From assembly GCF_002863225.1 (NCBI RefSeq), contig NZ_PKEK01000041.1, positions 62,001 through 126,000 on the forward strand: a stretch of DNA of 64,000 nt. The letters are read 5' to 3'. The stretch comes from Mycobacterium sp. (GTDB lineage: Bacteria > Actinomycetota > Actinomycetes > Mycobacteriales > Mycobacteriaceae). Below, piece by piece: positions 47,344 to 56,771 of the stretch. The notes below the pieces were generated by a model. That model was given only the letters and a program-made list of their open reading frames with translations, searched no databases and had not been told where the DNA came from. Every line of letters starts with the position of its first letter. The stretch's first letter is position 1. Both the position numbers and the translations under genes were made by a program.

Positions 47344-48064
47344 GGCGCGGCCGACCCTGCTGGTCTTCGCCGACTCACTGGCCTACTACGGGCCCACCGG
47401 CGGGCTTCCGTCAGACGATCCGCGGATCTGGCCCAATATCGTTGCCACGCAACTCGGTTGGGACCTCGAATTGATCGGCCGCATCGGGTGGACGTGCCGC
47501 GACGTCTGGTGGGCGGCCACCCAGGACCCGCGGGCCTGGGCCGCGCTGCCCCGGGCGGGGGCGGTGATCTTCGCGACGAGCGGGATGGATTCGCTGCCGT
47601 CACCGCTGCCCACCGCGCTGCGTGAGCTGATCCGCTATGTGCGCCCGCCATGGTTGCGTCGCTGGGTGCGCGACGGCTACGGGTGGGTGCAGCCGCGGTT
47701 CTCCCCGCTGGCCCGGGCCGCGTTGCCGCCACACCTCTCCGCCGAATACCTCGAAGAGACCCGGGGCGCAATCGATTTCAACCGTCCCGGGATCCCGATG
47801 GTGGCGTCATTGCCGTCCGTGCACATCGCCGACGCATACGGCAGGGCCCATCACGGCCGCGACGGTACCGTCGCGGCGATCACCCGGTGGGCCGATGAGC
47901 ATGACGTGGCGTTGGTCGATTTGAAGGCGGGTGTCGCCGACGAGGTGTTGAACGGTCGTGGCAACCCCGACGGCATTCACTGGAATTTCGAAGCACACCG
48001 GGCCGTCGCGGAGCTGATGCTGAAGGCACTGGCCGAAGTGGGCGTCCGATGCCCGTCGTCGTAG
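47333..48064 (+). CDS. octT: Octanoyltransferase of MGLP synthesis (SGNH-fold)
   Basis: The 243-residue SGNH/GDSL-like protein has block I as [14 protein letters not shown] (Ser near residue 14) and block V as [15 protein letters not shown], giving the Asp-x-x-His pair. Rv2418c at this place was reported to add octanoate to early MGLP intermediates, and I transfer that name by position and fold. I chose the ATG at 47333, which overlaps the gpgP end by 11 bases; a longer open frame upstream is gpgP shadow. It overlaps degV by 16 bases. Confidence 0.88.
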   Translation: MSSEARPTLLVFADSLAYYGPTGGLPSDDPRIWPNIVATQLGWDLELIGRIGWTCRDVWWAATQDPRAWAALPRAGAVIFATSGMDSLPSPLPTALRELIRYVRPPWLRRWVRDGYGWVQPRFSPLARAALPPHLSAEYLEETRGAIDFNRPGIPMVASLPSVHIADAYGRAHHGRDGTVAAITRWADEHDVALVDLKAGVADEVLNGRGNPDGIHWNFEAHRAVAELMLKALAEVGVRCPSS

Positions 48065-48882
48065 TCACCGATTCCTCGGCACGCCTTCCCGCGGAATGGC
48101 GCCGGCAGTGGGGGATTCGCGAGGTTCCGCTGCACATCCTGCTCGACGACAACGACCTACGCGACGGCGTCGACGACATTCCGGACAACATCCACGACTA
48201 CGGTCAGGCCACCACCGCGGCCGCGACCCCGGCCGAATTGGGCGAGGTGTACCGGCAGGCGCTGGCCGACAGCGACGGCGCCGGCGTCCTGGCGGTCCAC
48301 CTCTCGACGGCGCTGTCGGGAACCCTGACCGCCGCCGAGTCCACCGCCACCGAAATCGGTTCGGGTATCCGGGTTCTCGACTCGAAATTCACCGGGATGA
48401 ACACCGGCTTCATCGCCGTGTCCGCTGCGCGGGCCGCCGCGGCGGGCGCCGATCTAGAGGGCGTCGCGGCAGCAGCTGCCGCCGCGATCGACCGCAACCA
48501 CGGGTTCATCGTCGTGCACCAACTGGACAACCTGCGCCGCAGCGGCCGGATCGGCGGTGCCGGCGCGTGGCTGGGCACCAAGCTCTCCTTGAAGCCACTG
48601 CTGCGCATCGACGACGGAAAACTCGTTCTGGCGCAACGGGTTCGGACGGCCACGAAGGCGGTCGCGGCGATGATCGACCGAGTCGTCGATACCGTGGGTG
48701 AGCGGCGTGCCTCGATCGCGGTGCATCACGTCGCCAACCCCGACGGCGCCCAAGACCTGGTCGCTGCGCTCGCCGAACGGTTGCCCGATTGCGAGCCGGC
48801 GCTGGTCACCGGTCTGGGTCCGGTGCTCGCCCTACACGTCGGCGCCGGCGCGCTCGGGGTCTGCGTACAGCTCGAAGACTAG
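48049..48882 (+). CDS. DegV family fatty-acid-binding protein
   Basis: The 277-residue DegV protein begins [32 protein letters not shown], and has [17 protein letters not shown] and [26 protein letters not shown], which are hallmarks of the family that holds a fatty acid for the FakA kinase. It closes the nadD-rsfS-gpgP-octT-degV series, which suits a lipid role beside an octanoyltransferase, though no fakA is nearby. Its stop overlaps the convergent mmpL stop in the sequence CTAG. Confidence 0.94.
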   Translation: MPVVVVTDSSARLPAEWRRQWGIREVPLHILLDDNDLRDGVDDIPDNIHDYGQATTAAATPAELGEVYRQALADSDGAGVLAVHLSTALSGTLTAAESTATEIGSGIRVLDSKFTGMNTGFIAVSAARAAAAGADLEGVAAAAAAAIDRNHGFIVVHQLDNLRRSGRIGGAGAWLGTKLSLKPLLRIDDGKLVLAQRVRTATKAVAAMIDRVVDTVGERRASIAVHHVANPDGAQDLVAALAERLPDCEPALVTGLGPVLALHVGAGALGVCVQLED

Positions 48883-51782
48883 GACTTCTGCACGGCCAGC
48901 GGCGCGGTGTTGGCTTCGCCGGTGACGACGGGTGGCTTCGGCTTGCCGTAGTCGCCGCGCGGATGGACCACCAGCGGCCACCAGAACCAGCGGCCCAGCA
49001 GGGTCGCCAACGACGGCATGAAAAGTGTTCGCACGACCAATGTGTCGAGTAGCAGACCGATGCAGACCGTCGACCCGAACTGGCCGAGCACGGTCAACTC
49101 GCTACCCAGCATGGCCGCCATCGTGAAGGCGAACACCAGACCCGCCGACGTCACCACCGCGCCGGTGCCGGCCATCGACCGGATATATCCGGTCTTGAGC
49201 CCGGCATGTATCTCTTCTTTGAATCTCGACACCAGCAGCAAGTTGTAGTCGGAGCCGACGGCCAACAAGATGATGACCGACAGCGCCATCACGATCCAGT
49301 GAATGTGGATGCCCAACAGGTCCTGCCAGATCAACACCGACAGGCCGAACGACGCGGCGATCGAACTGCTGGCCGTTCCCACGATCACCAACGCCGCCAC
49401 CACACTTCGGGTGAGCAGCAGCATGATCATGAAGATCAGCGTCAGGGCCGACACGACGGCGATCATCAGGTCGTACTTCTCACCGTCGGCCATGTCCCGG
49501 AATGTCGCGGCGGTGCCGCCGAGATACACCTTGGCGTCCGACAGCGAGGACTGCTTGAGCCCCTCCTGGGCAGCGGTGCGCTCCGCGCCGACCCGGTCGA
49601 TGCCTTCCGGTGTCATCGGGTCGCTCTGGTGAGTGATGAAGAACCGCACCGACTTTCCGTCGGGGGAGAAGAACATCTTCACCCCTCGGATGAACTCCGG
49701 GTTGGAGAACGCCTCGGGCGGCAGGTAGAAGAAGTCGTCGTTCTGCGACTTGTCGAAGCTCTGGCCCATCACGATCGAGGTGTTGCTCATCGCCTCCATC
49801 TGGTCGATCATCGCCTTGAACGTCTGATACATCGTCAGCGTCAGCCCATGCGTCGTCTTCAACGTGTTGAGCATGATCGGGATCAGCTGCTCCAACTCGT
49901 GCGACGCCGTTGCGGTGCGCCCGATGTCGCCGGAAAGCTCGTGGAACTTCTCGGCCAGCTGGTCGAAGCCGTCGATCGAGTCGAACAACGACCGGAACGA
50001 GATGCAGACCGGAATGTCGTAGCAGTGCTTCTCCCAATAGAAGTAGCTACGGATCGGCCGGTAGAAGTCTTCGAAGTCGGCGATGTGATCCCGCAGGGTG
50101 TCGGTGATCTCGGAGGTCTCCTGCGTGGTCTTCGCGCTGTCGAGGGCCGCGGTCGCCAGATCGTGGGTGACTTTCGCCTGCCGCGTGGTCACGTCGATCA
50201 TGATCTGCATCTGGTCGGCCATCTTCAGAATGTCGGCCATTCTGTCCTTGAGGAACTTCATGTTCTGCATGGTCGTCTGGCTCTGGATGCTGTTCTGGAA
50301 CGGAATCGAACTGTGCTGGATGGGAATTCCCAGCGGCCGGGTGATGTCCTGGATCATGGCGATCCCGACGGTACGAATCTCGTTCTTGGCGACCTTGTCC
50401 AACACCAGCATGTCCGCGGTGTTGCGCATGTCGTGGTCGGACTCGATCATCAGCAGGTCCGGGTTCATCCGGGCTTCGGAGAAGTGTCGGTCGGCCGCGG
50501 CGTAGCCGACGTTGGACGGCGCGGTCTCCGGCAGATAGTGGCGGTCGTTGTAGCTCGTCTTGAAGCCGGGCAGCGCGACCATTCCGACCAGAACCACCGC
50601 GGTGCTGACAGCGAAAATCGGTGCGGGCCAACGCACGACGGCGGTTCCGACCCGCCGCCACAGCTTGCCGCGAGCTTGACTCTTCTTCTCGAAGAGGCCG
50701 AACTTGCTGCCCAGGAACACAATCGCCGGACCCAGCGTCAGGCCGGCCAACACCACGACGAGCATGCCGATGGCCACCGGGGCGCCCATGGTGGAAAACC
50801 AAGGCAGACGGCAGAAGCTCAGGCAATAGGTCGCACCCGCGATGGTGAGTCCGGAACCCAACACGACCGGCGCGACACCTTTGAATGTGGTGTAGTACGC
50901 GGTTTCTCGATCTTCGCCCTCGCGGCGGGCTTCCTGATATCGGCCGACGAGGAAGATTCCGTAATCCGTGCCGGCGGCGATCGCCAGCATCGTCAGGATG
51001 TTCGCGGCGAAGGTGGTGAGCCCAAAGGCGTTGTTGTAGCCCAGAACCGCGACGATGCCGCGGGCGCAGGCCAGCGCGACGAACGTCATGAACAGCTGGA
51101 TCAACGTGGTCACGATCGAGCGGTAGACCAGCAACAGCATGATCGCGATCGCGCCGAGGGTGAACAGCGTGATCTTGGCCAGGCTGTCGTTGCCGATGAC
51201 ATGCATGTCGTCGGAGAGCGCCGCGGGCCCGGTGACGTAGGCCTTGACCCCGGGCGGCGCTTTTTCTTCGTCGACGACCTTGCGGACGGCGTCGACAGAA
51301 TCGTTGGCCTGCGTGGTGCCCTGGTTACCGGCGATGTTCGCCTGAACGTAGGCGCCCTTGGCGTCGGAGCTCTGCGCGCCGGCCGCGGTGAACCGGTCAC
51401 CCCAGAAGTCCTGGAGGTGCTGAACGTGCGCGGTGTCCTTGCGCAGCTTGCGCACGATGTCGTCGTAGTAGCGGTGCGCGGCATCGTCGAGTGGTTTCTG
51501 GCTCTCCACCACGATCATCACCGTGCTGTTGGAGTCGAACTCCTGAAAGTTGTGGCCCATCCGCATCATCGCCGTCATCGACGGCGCGTCCAGTGGGGCC
51601 ATCGGGGCGGAGTGCGCCTCACCGACGACTTCCAGCGTCGGGACCGCGACGTTGACGATGACAGTCAGGACGACCCAGCCGATGATGATCGGGATCGCGA
51701 ATAGGCGGATGACGTGCGGGATGAACGGGTGGTGCGTCCTGGCCTCGGTGGTTGTCGCGACCTCGCCATTCGTGTTGGTCAT
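48879..51782 (-). CDS. MmpL family RND transporter
   Basis: The 967-residue transporter has twelve predicted helices in the RND layout: one near residues 24-46, a large extracytoplasmic loop, five helices (about 195-375), a second large loop with long coiled-coil-like helices (about 430-750), and five to six closing helices. Motifs include GTDYGIFLVGRYQEAR and VGSDYNLLLVSRFKEE, the proton-relay Asp-Tyr pairs of MmpL proteins. Its size and its partner MmpS resemble MmpL4/MmpL5, which export siderophores or glycopeptidolipids; the cargo here is unknown. It overlaps mmpS by four bases (ATGA). Confidence 0.94.
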   Translation of the reverse strand: MTNTNGEVATTTEARTHHPFIPHVIRLFAIPIIIGWVVLTVIVNVAVPTLEVVGEAHSAPMAPLDAPSMTAMMRMGHNFQEFDSNSTVMIVVESQKPLDDAAHRYYDDIVRKLRKDTAHVQHLQDFWGDRFTAAGAQSSDAKGAYVQANIAGNQGTTQANDSVDAVRKVVDEEKAPPGVKAYVTGPAALSDDMHVIGNDSLAKITLFTLGAIAIMLLLVYRSIVTTLIQLFMTFVALACARGIVAVLGYNNAFGLTTFAANILTMLAIAAGTDYGIFLVGRYQEARREGEDRETAYYTTFKGVAPVVLGSGLTIAGATYCLSFCRLPWFSTMGAPVAIGMLVVVLAGLTLGPAIVFLGSKFGLFEKKSQARGKLWRRVGTAVVRWPAPIFAVSTAVVLVGMVALPGFKTSYNDRHYLPETAPSNVGYAAADRHFSEARMNPDLLMIESDHDMRNTADMLVLDKVAKNEIRTVGIAMIQDITRPLGIPIQHSSIPFQNSIQSQTTMQNMKFLKDRMADILKMADQMQIMIDVTTRQAKVTHDLATAALDSAKTTQETSEITDTLRDHIADFEDFYRPIRSYFYWEKHCYDIPVCISFRSLFDSIDGFDQLAEKFHELSGDIGRTATASHELEQLIPIMLNTLKTTHGLTLTMYQTFKAMIDQMEAMSNTSIVMGQSFDKSQNDDFFYLPPEAFSNPEFIRGVKMFFSPDGKSVRFFITHQSDPMTPEGIDRVGAERTAAQEGLKQSSLSDAKVYLGGTAATFRDMADGEKYDLMIAVVSALTLIFMIMLLLTRSVVAALVIVGTASSSIAASFGLSVLIWQDLLGIHIHWIVMALSVIILLAVGSDYNLLLVSRFKEEIHAGLKTGYIRSMAGTGAVVTSAGLVFAFTMAAMLGSELTVLGQFGSTVCIGLLLDTLVVRTLFMPSLATLLGRWFWWPLVVHPRGDYGKPKPPVVTGEANTAPLAVQKS

Positions 51783-52222
51783 GCGGACTTCACCAGGCAG
51801 AAAGTCTGAGCATTGTGCCCGTCGGAACTCTGGTGTTCGCGCAACTCACCGTCCACGGTGATCCGGCAGCCGATGTAGCCACCGTCGGTCTGGGCCATGA
51901 TGTTGGCGCTCACCGTGGGCAGCGTCGTCGAGACCGTGAATGTCCACGGCAGCGTTGCGTCGTTGATCTGGTGGGTGTTGGCGTCGGCGTCCCAATAGTT
52001 GATGTTGGCGGTGCTCCCCGGATTGCCGAAGATCTCGTACTTCACGACTTTCGGGTTGAACTGCACGATCTTGATCCCGGCTCCTGAATTCGCGTTGAGG
52101 TCCTGCGAGGCGAACACCTTGTGCAGCCGCGTCACCGCGAGCCCGGCGATCGACAGGACGACGATGAGCAACAGCGGGATCCAAGCCCGCTTGAGTACGC
52201 CGCCGACAGACATTGCCTTCAC
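51779..52222 (-). CDS. MmpS family accessory protein
   Basis: The protein of about 147 residues has one N-terminal helix (LKRAWIPLLLIVVLSIAGLAV) and a periplasmic beta-rich domain with VVKYEIFGNPGSTANINYWDADANTH and GCRITVDGELREHQSSDGHNAQTFCLVKSA, where the two Cys are conserved in MmpS4/5. MmpS proteins assist MmpL partners in export. I prefer the GTG at 52222, which has GGGAGGA six to seven bases upstream; the ATG at 52213 is the alternative, and a TTG at 52324 is unlikely. Confidence 0.9.
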   Translation of the reverse strand: MKAMSVGGVLKRAWIPLLLIVVLSIAGLAVTRLHKVFASQDLNANSGAGIKIVQFNPKVVKYEIFGNPGSTANINYWDADANTHQINDATLPWTFTVSTTLPTVSANIMAQTDGGYIGCRITVDGELREHQSSDGHNAQTFCLVKSA

Positions 52223-52564
52223 TCGATGTCCTCCCGCCCCGTTCGCAACGTCGTTCACGAACGCGCCAAGCTGCGTGTGCATCCAGCGGTCCGCCAGGAC
52301 GCGTTCGGGCAGCTCTACCGACAAGAGCCGGCCTCAGCCGGGTGTCAACGCCGACTCCCGCGAGAACCTTTGCTCGGCTAACGATGCTAGACGATAGGGC
52401 ACGCCTGCGTTCTGTTTGGGGTCCCACGGCGCCCGGGTCGGCCACGACGACGGGGATCGTCACCGGAGTAGCAAACCTTTTCGCGGCGCGCGCGGCGGCT
52501 GGGTCGAATGGATCTGCACGGCTGCAGCAAAGCCAAGCTGCCCCCTAGGCGCGCGGCGAAAGTA
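52223..52564. other. Intergenic region between mmpS and the regulon gene
   Basis: About 340 bases lie between the divergent mmpS and the secreted Cys-rich protein. I see no supported gene on either strand. It must contain the mmpS promoter, but no convincing -35/-10 pair stood out. The palindrome of the LuxR-linked set begins at its right end. Confidence 0.3.
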
Positions 52565-52578
52565 TAGGGAAATCCCTA
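52565..52578. promoter_or_regulatory. Palindrome TAGGGA-AA-TCCCTA, site 1 of three
   Basis: The 14-bp inverted repeat lies 109 bases upstream of the secreted Cys-rich protein and ends 25 nt before the -10-like TATGCT at 52604. Two more copies with the same consensus (YAGGGAWWTCCCTA) lie in front of two other genes around the LuxR regulator. Its position near -42 suits an activator. Confidence 0.7.
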
Positions 52579-52603
52579 ATTCCTTCGGCTCTGTTCGCCG
52601 TCT

Positions 52604-52609
52604 TATGCT
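52604..52609 (+). promoter_or_regulatory. Predicted -10 box of the secreted Cys-rich protein gene
   Basis: TATGCT fits TANNNT and lies 25 nt after the palindrome. There is no good -35 hexamer; the palindrome overlaps where it would be, as expected for an activator-dependent promoter. Confidence 0.45.
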
Positions 52610-52687
52610 CCGCTCAGCTTGAGGGATGTGCTTCGCGAATACGTCCGGCTTGCGCTATGTGCCATTCACAACTTTGGAGGACAAGTC

Positions 52688-53584
52688 ATGACGAAACGCG
52701 TTGCGCGATGTTTCATATTTTTGGGCTCGGTGGCCTGCCTGTTGGGCATTGTCATCGCGACGCCCGTGACGGCACCGATCGCTCGTGCCGACAATCTGCC
52801 GAACGGCTACGTCGTCACCTGCGCGGCCAACGGTAACGACGTGATCTGCAACATCTCCGGATGCCCGCGGGTCAAAGGAGAGTACGCAGGTGACGTCATC
52901 CACACCATGGTCAACGGTGGCGGGCAGTCGGAAATCAAGAAGAGCTGCGGCAATACCGCGACCGACACCCGCCGCAACGTCGCTACCCAGTCGTTCAATT
53001 ACGGGGTTCAAGGCTGCCGTAAGAGCACATTGGGTTCGGACGACTGCGGTGCGTGGTCGGATTTCAAGTACAGCCCGCCGGCGCCGGTGCAGGTGAAGTG
53101 TCCCGCGGGATCGCCCGTAGCGTCCGTTCCGCAGGGGCAGCAGTGCCCGGCGGCGGCGCAGGTGGACTGCCCGAAGGGTTCGCCGACGCCGAAGGCGGCC
53201 AGCCTCGACAAATGTGCGGCGGCTAAACCGAAGAGTTGCCCGCAGGGCTCTGCGAGCGCCACCGTTCCGGCCGATCAGCAATGTGTGCCACCGGCAAATG
53301 CGGTCTCGATGAACATCACCCGAAATAACTTCAACGCCAGGGTGGCAATCACCAACAAATCGAGTCTGCCCGCGAAATGTAGCTACACCGCCACCAAGAA
53401 CAGCGGGGTAGGGCCTGGGCAAGTCGACCGCAACATCGACGTCGACGCGAACAGCACCGGCACGATCACCGACCTGTTGTGGCCGACCTTGGGCTCCAGC
53501 TACAGCGCCACGGCCAAATGCACGGTCACCTACGACGGCAAACAGACCTCGATCGGTCAGGCCAGCCAAAACGTGAGCGGCTGA
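52688..53584 (+). CDS. Secreted Cys-rich protein with three CP-G-S repeats, function unknown
   Basis: The 298-residue protein starts at the ATG 52688 after GGAGG and has a Sec signal peptide (about residues 1-34, ending PIARAD). The mature part has a domain of about 90 residues with six Cys (YVVTCAANGNDVICNISGC and later pairs), three repeats of about 24 residues each opening CP-x-GS and each with a second Cys (about 127-205), and a C-terminal beta-rich domain of about 90 residues with two Cys. Even Cys pairing suggests disulfides in the envelope or medium. I recognise no family. A palindrome shared with two neighbours lies upstream, and a strong terminator follows. Confidence 0.85.
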   Translation: MTKRVARCFIFLGSVACLLGIVIATPVTAPIARADNLPNGYVVTCAANGNDVICNISGCPRVKGEYAGDVIHTMVNGGGQSEIKKSCGNTATDTRRNVATQSFNYGVQGCRKSTLGSDDCGAWSDFKYSPPAPVQVKCPAGSPVASVPQGQQCPAAAQVDCPKGSPTPKAASLDKCAAAKPKSCPQGSASATVPADQQCVPPANAVSMNITRNNFNARVAITNKSSLPAKCSYTATKNSGVGPGQVDRNIDVDANSTGTITDLLWPTLGSSYSATAKCTVTYDGKQTSIGQASQNVSG

Positions 53585-53610
53585 TCAGCCGGTTGTTCGC
53601 TGCAGAATTC

Positions 53611-53645
53611 ACCCCGCTCGCCTCGGCGAGCGGGGTGTTTCTATT
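53611..53645. terminator. Intrinsic terminator between convergent genes
   Basis: ACCCCGCTCGC (53611-53621) and GCGAGCGGGGT (53626-53636) form a perfect 11-bp stem with a CTCG loop, followed by GTTTCTATT. It ends the secreted-protein transcript and overlaps the end of the minus-strand gene, so it may serve both. Confidence 0.85.
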
Positions 53646-53946
53646 TGTGAATCTCCGGTCCGCCGTTGCGATCGGCGATCGCGGCGCTGAGCCGCGTCGG
53701 CGGTCGGCCCGCACGCCGGCACGCCTGGGCGACCACGTCCGCCGAGTCGGCCTCGAAAATTCCGAACACCACCTCGTCAGCGGGAACCGCGAGCGCGTAC
53801 ACGCACCGCACCGGCGAGCCTTCGGCGGTCAGCGATGTCGATGAAAGGGCAAGGCCGGCGGAGATGTCGACGAGCTGGTCTTCATCTACTCCAGGGCGAT
53901 ACCACTCGACGAGGTAGCACGTCGGCGGCTTCGCAGCGTTGCCCAT
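53641..53946 (-). CDS. Small DUF4242-like protein
   Basis: The 101-residue protein opens with TCYLVEWYRPGVDEDQL and continues with a ferredoxin-like alternation (VRCVYALAVPADEVVFGIFEADSADVVAQACRRAG), similar to the DUF4242/SCO4226 group of small proteins, one of which was reported to bind nickel. I am moderately sure of the family. The ATG at 53946 has TACCGT (53954-53959) 7 nt upstream and is predicted leaderless. The shared palindrome lies 37 bases upstream, overlapping the end of the LuxR gene. Confidence 0.7.
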   Translation of the reverse strand: MGNAAKPPTCYLVEWYRPGVDEDQLVDISAGLALSSTSLTAEGSPVRCVYALAVPADEVVFGIFEADSADVVAQACRRAGRPPTRLSAAIADRNGGPEIHK

Positions 53947-53953
53947 CGTCTCG

Positions 53954-53959
53954 ACGGTA
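53954..53959 (-). promoter_or_regulatory. -10 box of predicted leaderless small gene
   Basis: On the minus strand TACCGT (TANNNT) lies 23 nt after palindrome site 2 and 7 nt before the ATG at 53946. Confidence 0.45.
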
Positions 53960-53982
53960 GCGGCTGACGAACAACATCGAAT

Positions 53983-53996
53983 CAGGGAATTCCCTA
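53983..53996. promoter_or_regulatory. Palindrome CAGGGA-AT-TCCCTA, site 2 of three
   Basis: The core AGGGAATTCCCT is a perfect palindrome. The site overlaps the LuxR stop codon (53994-53996) and lies upstream of the small gene at 53946. Confidence 0.7.
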
Positions 53997-56771
53997 CTTG
54001 ATGAACTGGTCGATGCGGCGCCCCAACTCCGCCCGCGAATGAATGTCGAGTTTCCGATAGATCCGGGTGAGGTTGACTTCGACGGTTTTGACGCTGATGA
54101 ACAGCGTGGCGGCGACATCACGGTTGGTCATTCCGGACGCTGCTAGCTCGGCGACTCGCTGCTCAGAGGCCGTGAGCACGGAGGTCCGGGGCGTCTTGTT
54201 GCCGTCGCGCGACAGCGAGGCTTTCGCGCGCGCCGTCCACAACGGCATGTCGAGCTGCTCAAAGGTCGCGAGCGCTTCCCGCTGGACTGCTGTCGCTGCC
54301 TCGCGGCGACGCTGTCGGCGCAACAGTTGTCCGAGAAGCAACTGGGTGCGTGCGCGCTCGAAGGGCATCTGCAGCCGCTCGTGCTCGGACATCGCGTCCT
54401 GCGCCGCGGTGACCGCGGCTTCGAGACCACCACGCGCGGCGAGCAGCGTGCTGCGGGCGCGCGAACCGACGGCCAAGATCCACGGACGGTTCAGCCGTCG
54501 GCCATTGTGCTCCGTGTTGTCGACGAGGCGCTCCGCCTCGTCGAAGCGGCCTAGTTGAGTCAATGCTTCGATCGCGTCCGGCAGACACGACGCCGGAATG
54601 ATCTCCGTCGCTCGCGGTTGCGCGTTCAGCATGGCCAGCAGCGGCTCCAAAGCCGCCGCGGCCGCGGCGTAGTTTCCCAACGACACCTCGAGGAAGCCCA
54701 GCACGCTTACGGTCCACCCCAGCAGCGCGAACGCGCTACTGCGCTGTCCGGCTGCCAGCGCTTCGCCGATGTCGCGCCGCGCGTCGTCCTCGCGGCCGGC
54801 GTAGGCAGCGACTGTGGCCCGCAAAGTCAATGCGATGAAAGCCGGGAAATCGCCGCCGAGTTGCTTCGCGCGTTCCATGGAGTCTTCGGTGACCAGCAGC
54901 GCCTCGCTCATGTCGCCGCGCCAAATCGCCTGCAGCACAGTGTGGAAACCGACGAACATCAGCTCGCTCTCTCCACCGGTCTCCACGCATTCGCGGCGGA
55001 TGCTCAACATCTCCTCGTGAGCGCGATCGAGTTTCCCGACCAAACCGAGCAACATGGCGTTCTGTACGTGAGGACGAAAAGCCAAGGGTACGTTCGCGTC
55101 ACGGTCCTCGGTCAGGATCGCCTCGGCTATCGACGTCTCGTCGAAGCCGTCGCCGCGCATGAATCGCTGCACCACCCGCATGCTCTGCGCCATGCTGGCC
55201 AGATGCGGACTACCGATCTTGTCGGCTTCGGTCGCCGCCGCGTCAATGGTGCGCAGAGCGCCGGCGGAGTCGCCGGAATTGAGGAGGGCGTAGGACAGGG
55301 TGATCAAAAGCTGCGCGCGAAGCTCGTCGTTCTGGATCTGACCGTCGAGGCCCTCGTTGAGTAGAGTCGCCGCTTCGGCAAAGCTGTCGTCTTCGAGCCG
55401 CACGATGGCAAGTGTGTGCAGTGCCTCGGCACGAGTATCTCCGCGCTGCAGTTCCGACACCGTGTTCTCGAGCAGCGACCGGGCCCGTCCTGTATCGCCT
55501 GCCGCGAAATGATGTGTGGCCGTTCGGATTCTGCGTTCCGGCGTGTCTCCACCCCGCTGCAGGGCCAGTTCGAGCAGTTCGGCGGCAGCGGCCGGCGCGC
55601 CGCGGATGCGCGCTGACTCGGCAGCGGCGTCGAGAGCCTGAAGGGTCTGATTGTCCTGCCTGGTAGCGCCGAGCGCGAGATGTCTGGCACGAACCTCCGG
55701 CTGGTCCACGACGCCGGCAAGCCGGCGGTGCATCACGCGGCGCTGAGCCGGCGTCGCGGCGTCATAGGAGCCCCGCGCCAACAGAGGATGCGCGAATTCG
55801 ATTCGGCTACCCTCGATCTCGACGATGCCCTTGGCTTCGGCCTGCTCCAGCAAGTCGACCAGGTGACCTGGGGCGGCGTCAGCTGCACGGGCGAGTTGTT
55901 CGGTGGTGGCCGACGTCATACAGGCCAGTGCGAGCAACGCGTTCTGTAGGTCGCCGTCCAGACCGTCCAGCCGCGACTGGACTATCTCAGACAGGGTGCG
56001 GGGCAGCGTTATTTCCCCTACCGGCAAGCGAGCTTCGATCACCCGGGCGAATTCAACTGCGTAGAAAGGGTTTCCCCGCGACACCTCGAGGATTTTGACC
56101 ATCGTCGGGCGCGGGAACGACCGCCCGAGTCGCGCGGTGACTACTGCGTGCAAAGCGCCAAGGCTCAATGGCTTCAACGTGATTCGCTGGGCCAGATCGG
56201 GCCTGGCGAATTCGAATAGCGGCACGACGTCACCGTGGTTGTCGGTGCGGCGGGTGATGAGCATGCCGACGCCCGCTGCGAGGCGTCGTGCGGCGAAGGC
56301 CACCACGTGTCTGCTGGAGGGGTCGAGCCATTGCAGGTCATCGATCGCGACCAACACCGGCGACGTTTCGCGAAGCATTTCGACGATCGCCAGGAATGCC
56401 GCTGACGCCGCATGTTGATCGGTAGCGGTGTCGTCGTCGCCGGTGCGCAGCAAGATCCGGTCCACGGCCAGCTTCTGTGGCGGGGGCAGGCGGTCGAGGA
56501 TCGCGGTGTCGACCCTGCGAAGCAGATCGGCAAGGGATGCGTAGGCCAGACCCGACTCGACCGCGGCGGTCCGGGTCGACAGAATCCGGAAACCGAGTTC
56601 GCGTGCCTGTTCCAAGCCGGCCAGCCAGACCGTCGTCTTGCCGATGCCCGGCTCGCCTTCCAGCAGCAGTGCCGCCGGTTCCTGCGCCGCCGAGGCGAGA
56701 AACGTTGCGACCGAACCGAATTCCGCCGAACGGCTTACGACACTCGCCGAGCGACGATGGCCGTCACCCAT
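53994..56771 (-). CDS. Large LuxR-type (AAA ATPase / HTH) transcriptional regulator
   Basis: The protein of about 925 residues has an N-terminal AAA ATPase module (Walker A GEPGIGKTTVW near residue 40, Walker B VLVAIDDLQWLD), a long helical-repeat middle region (about 380-850) and a C-terminal LuxR HTH (LTASEQRVAELAASGMTNRDVAATLFISVKTVEVNLTRIYRKL). This is the LAL/MalT-like layout: ATP and an inducer drive oligomerisation and activation. I use the ATG at 56771 (MGDGHRRSASVV); an in-frame TTG at 56858 would add 29 residues. The three small genes around it share a palindrome that its HTH could bind. Confidence 0.9.
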   Translation of the reverse strand: MGDGHRRSASVVSRSAEFGSVATFLASAAQEPAALLLEGEPGIGKTTVWLAGLEQARELGFRILSTRTAAVESGLAYASLADLLRRVDTAILDRLPPPQKLAVDRILLRTGDDDTATDQHAASAAFLAIVEMLRETSPVLVAIDDLQWLDPSSRHVVAFAARRLAAGVGMLITRRTDNHGDVVPLFEFARPDLAQRITLKPLSLGALHAVVTARLGRSFPRPTMVKILEVSRGNPFYAVEFARVIEARLPVGEITLPRTLSEIVQSRLDGLDGDLQNALLALACMTSATTEQLARAADAAPGHLVDLLEQAEAKGIVEIEGSRIEFAHPLLARGSYDAATPAQRRVMHRRLAGVVDQPEVRARHLALGATRQDNQTLQALDAAAESARIRGAPAAAAELLELALQRGGDTPERRIRTATHHFAAGDTGRARSLLENTVSELQRGDTRAEALHTLAIVRLEDDSFAEAATLLNEGLDGQIQNDELRAQLLITLSYALLNSGDSAGALRTIDAAATEADKIGSPHLASMAQSMRVVQRFMRGDGFDETSIAEAILTEDRDANVPLAFRPHVQNAMLLGLVGKLDRAHEEMLSIRRECVETGGESELMFVGFHTVLQAIWRGDMSEALLVTEDSMERAKQLGGDFPAFIALTLRATVAAYAGREDDARRDIGEALAAGQRSSAFALLGWTVSVLGFLEVSLGNYAAAAAALEPLLAMLNAQPRATEIIPASCLPDAIEALTQLGRFDEAERLVDNTEHNGRRLNRPWILAVGSRARSTLLAARGGLEAAVTAAQDAMSEHERLQMPFERARTQLLLGQLLRRQRRREAATAVQREALATFEQLDMPLWTARAKASLSRDGNKTPRTSVLTASEQRVAELAASGMTNRDVAATLFISVKTVEVNLTRIYRKLDIHSRAELGRRIDQFIK

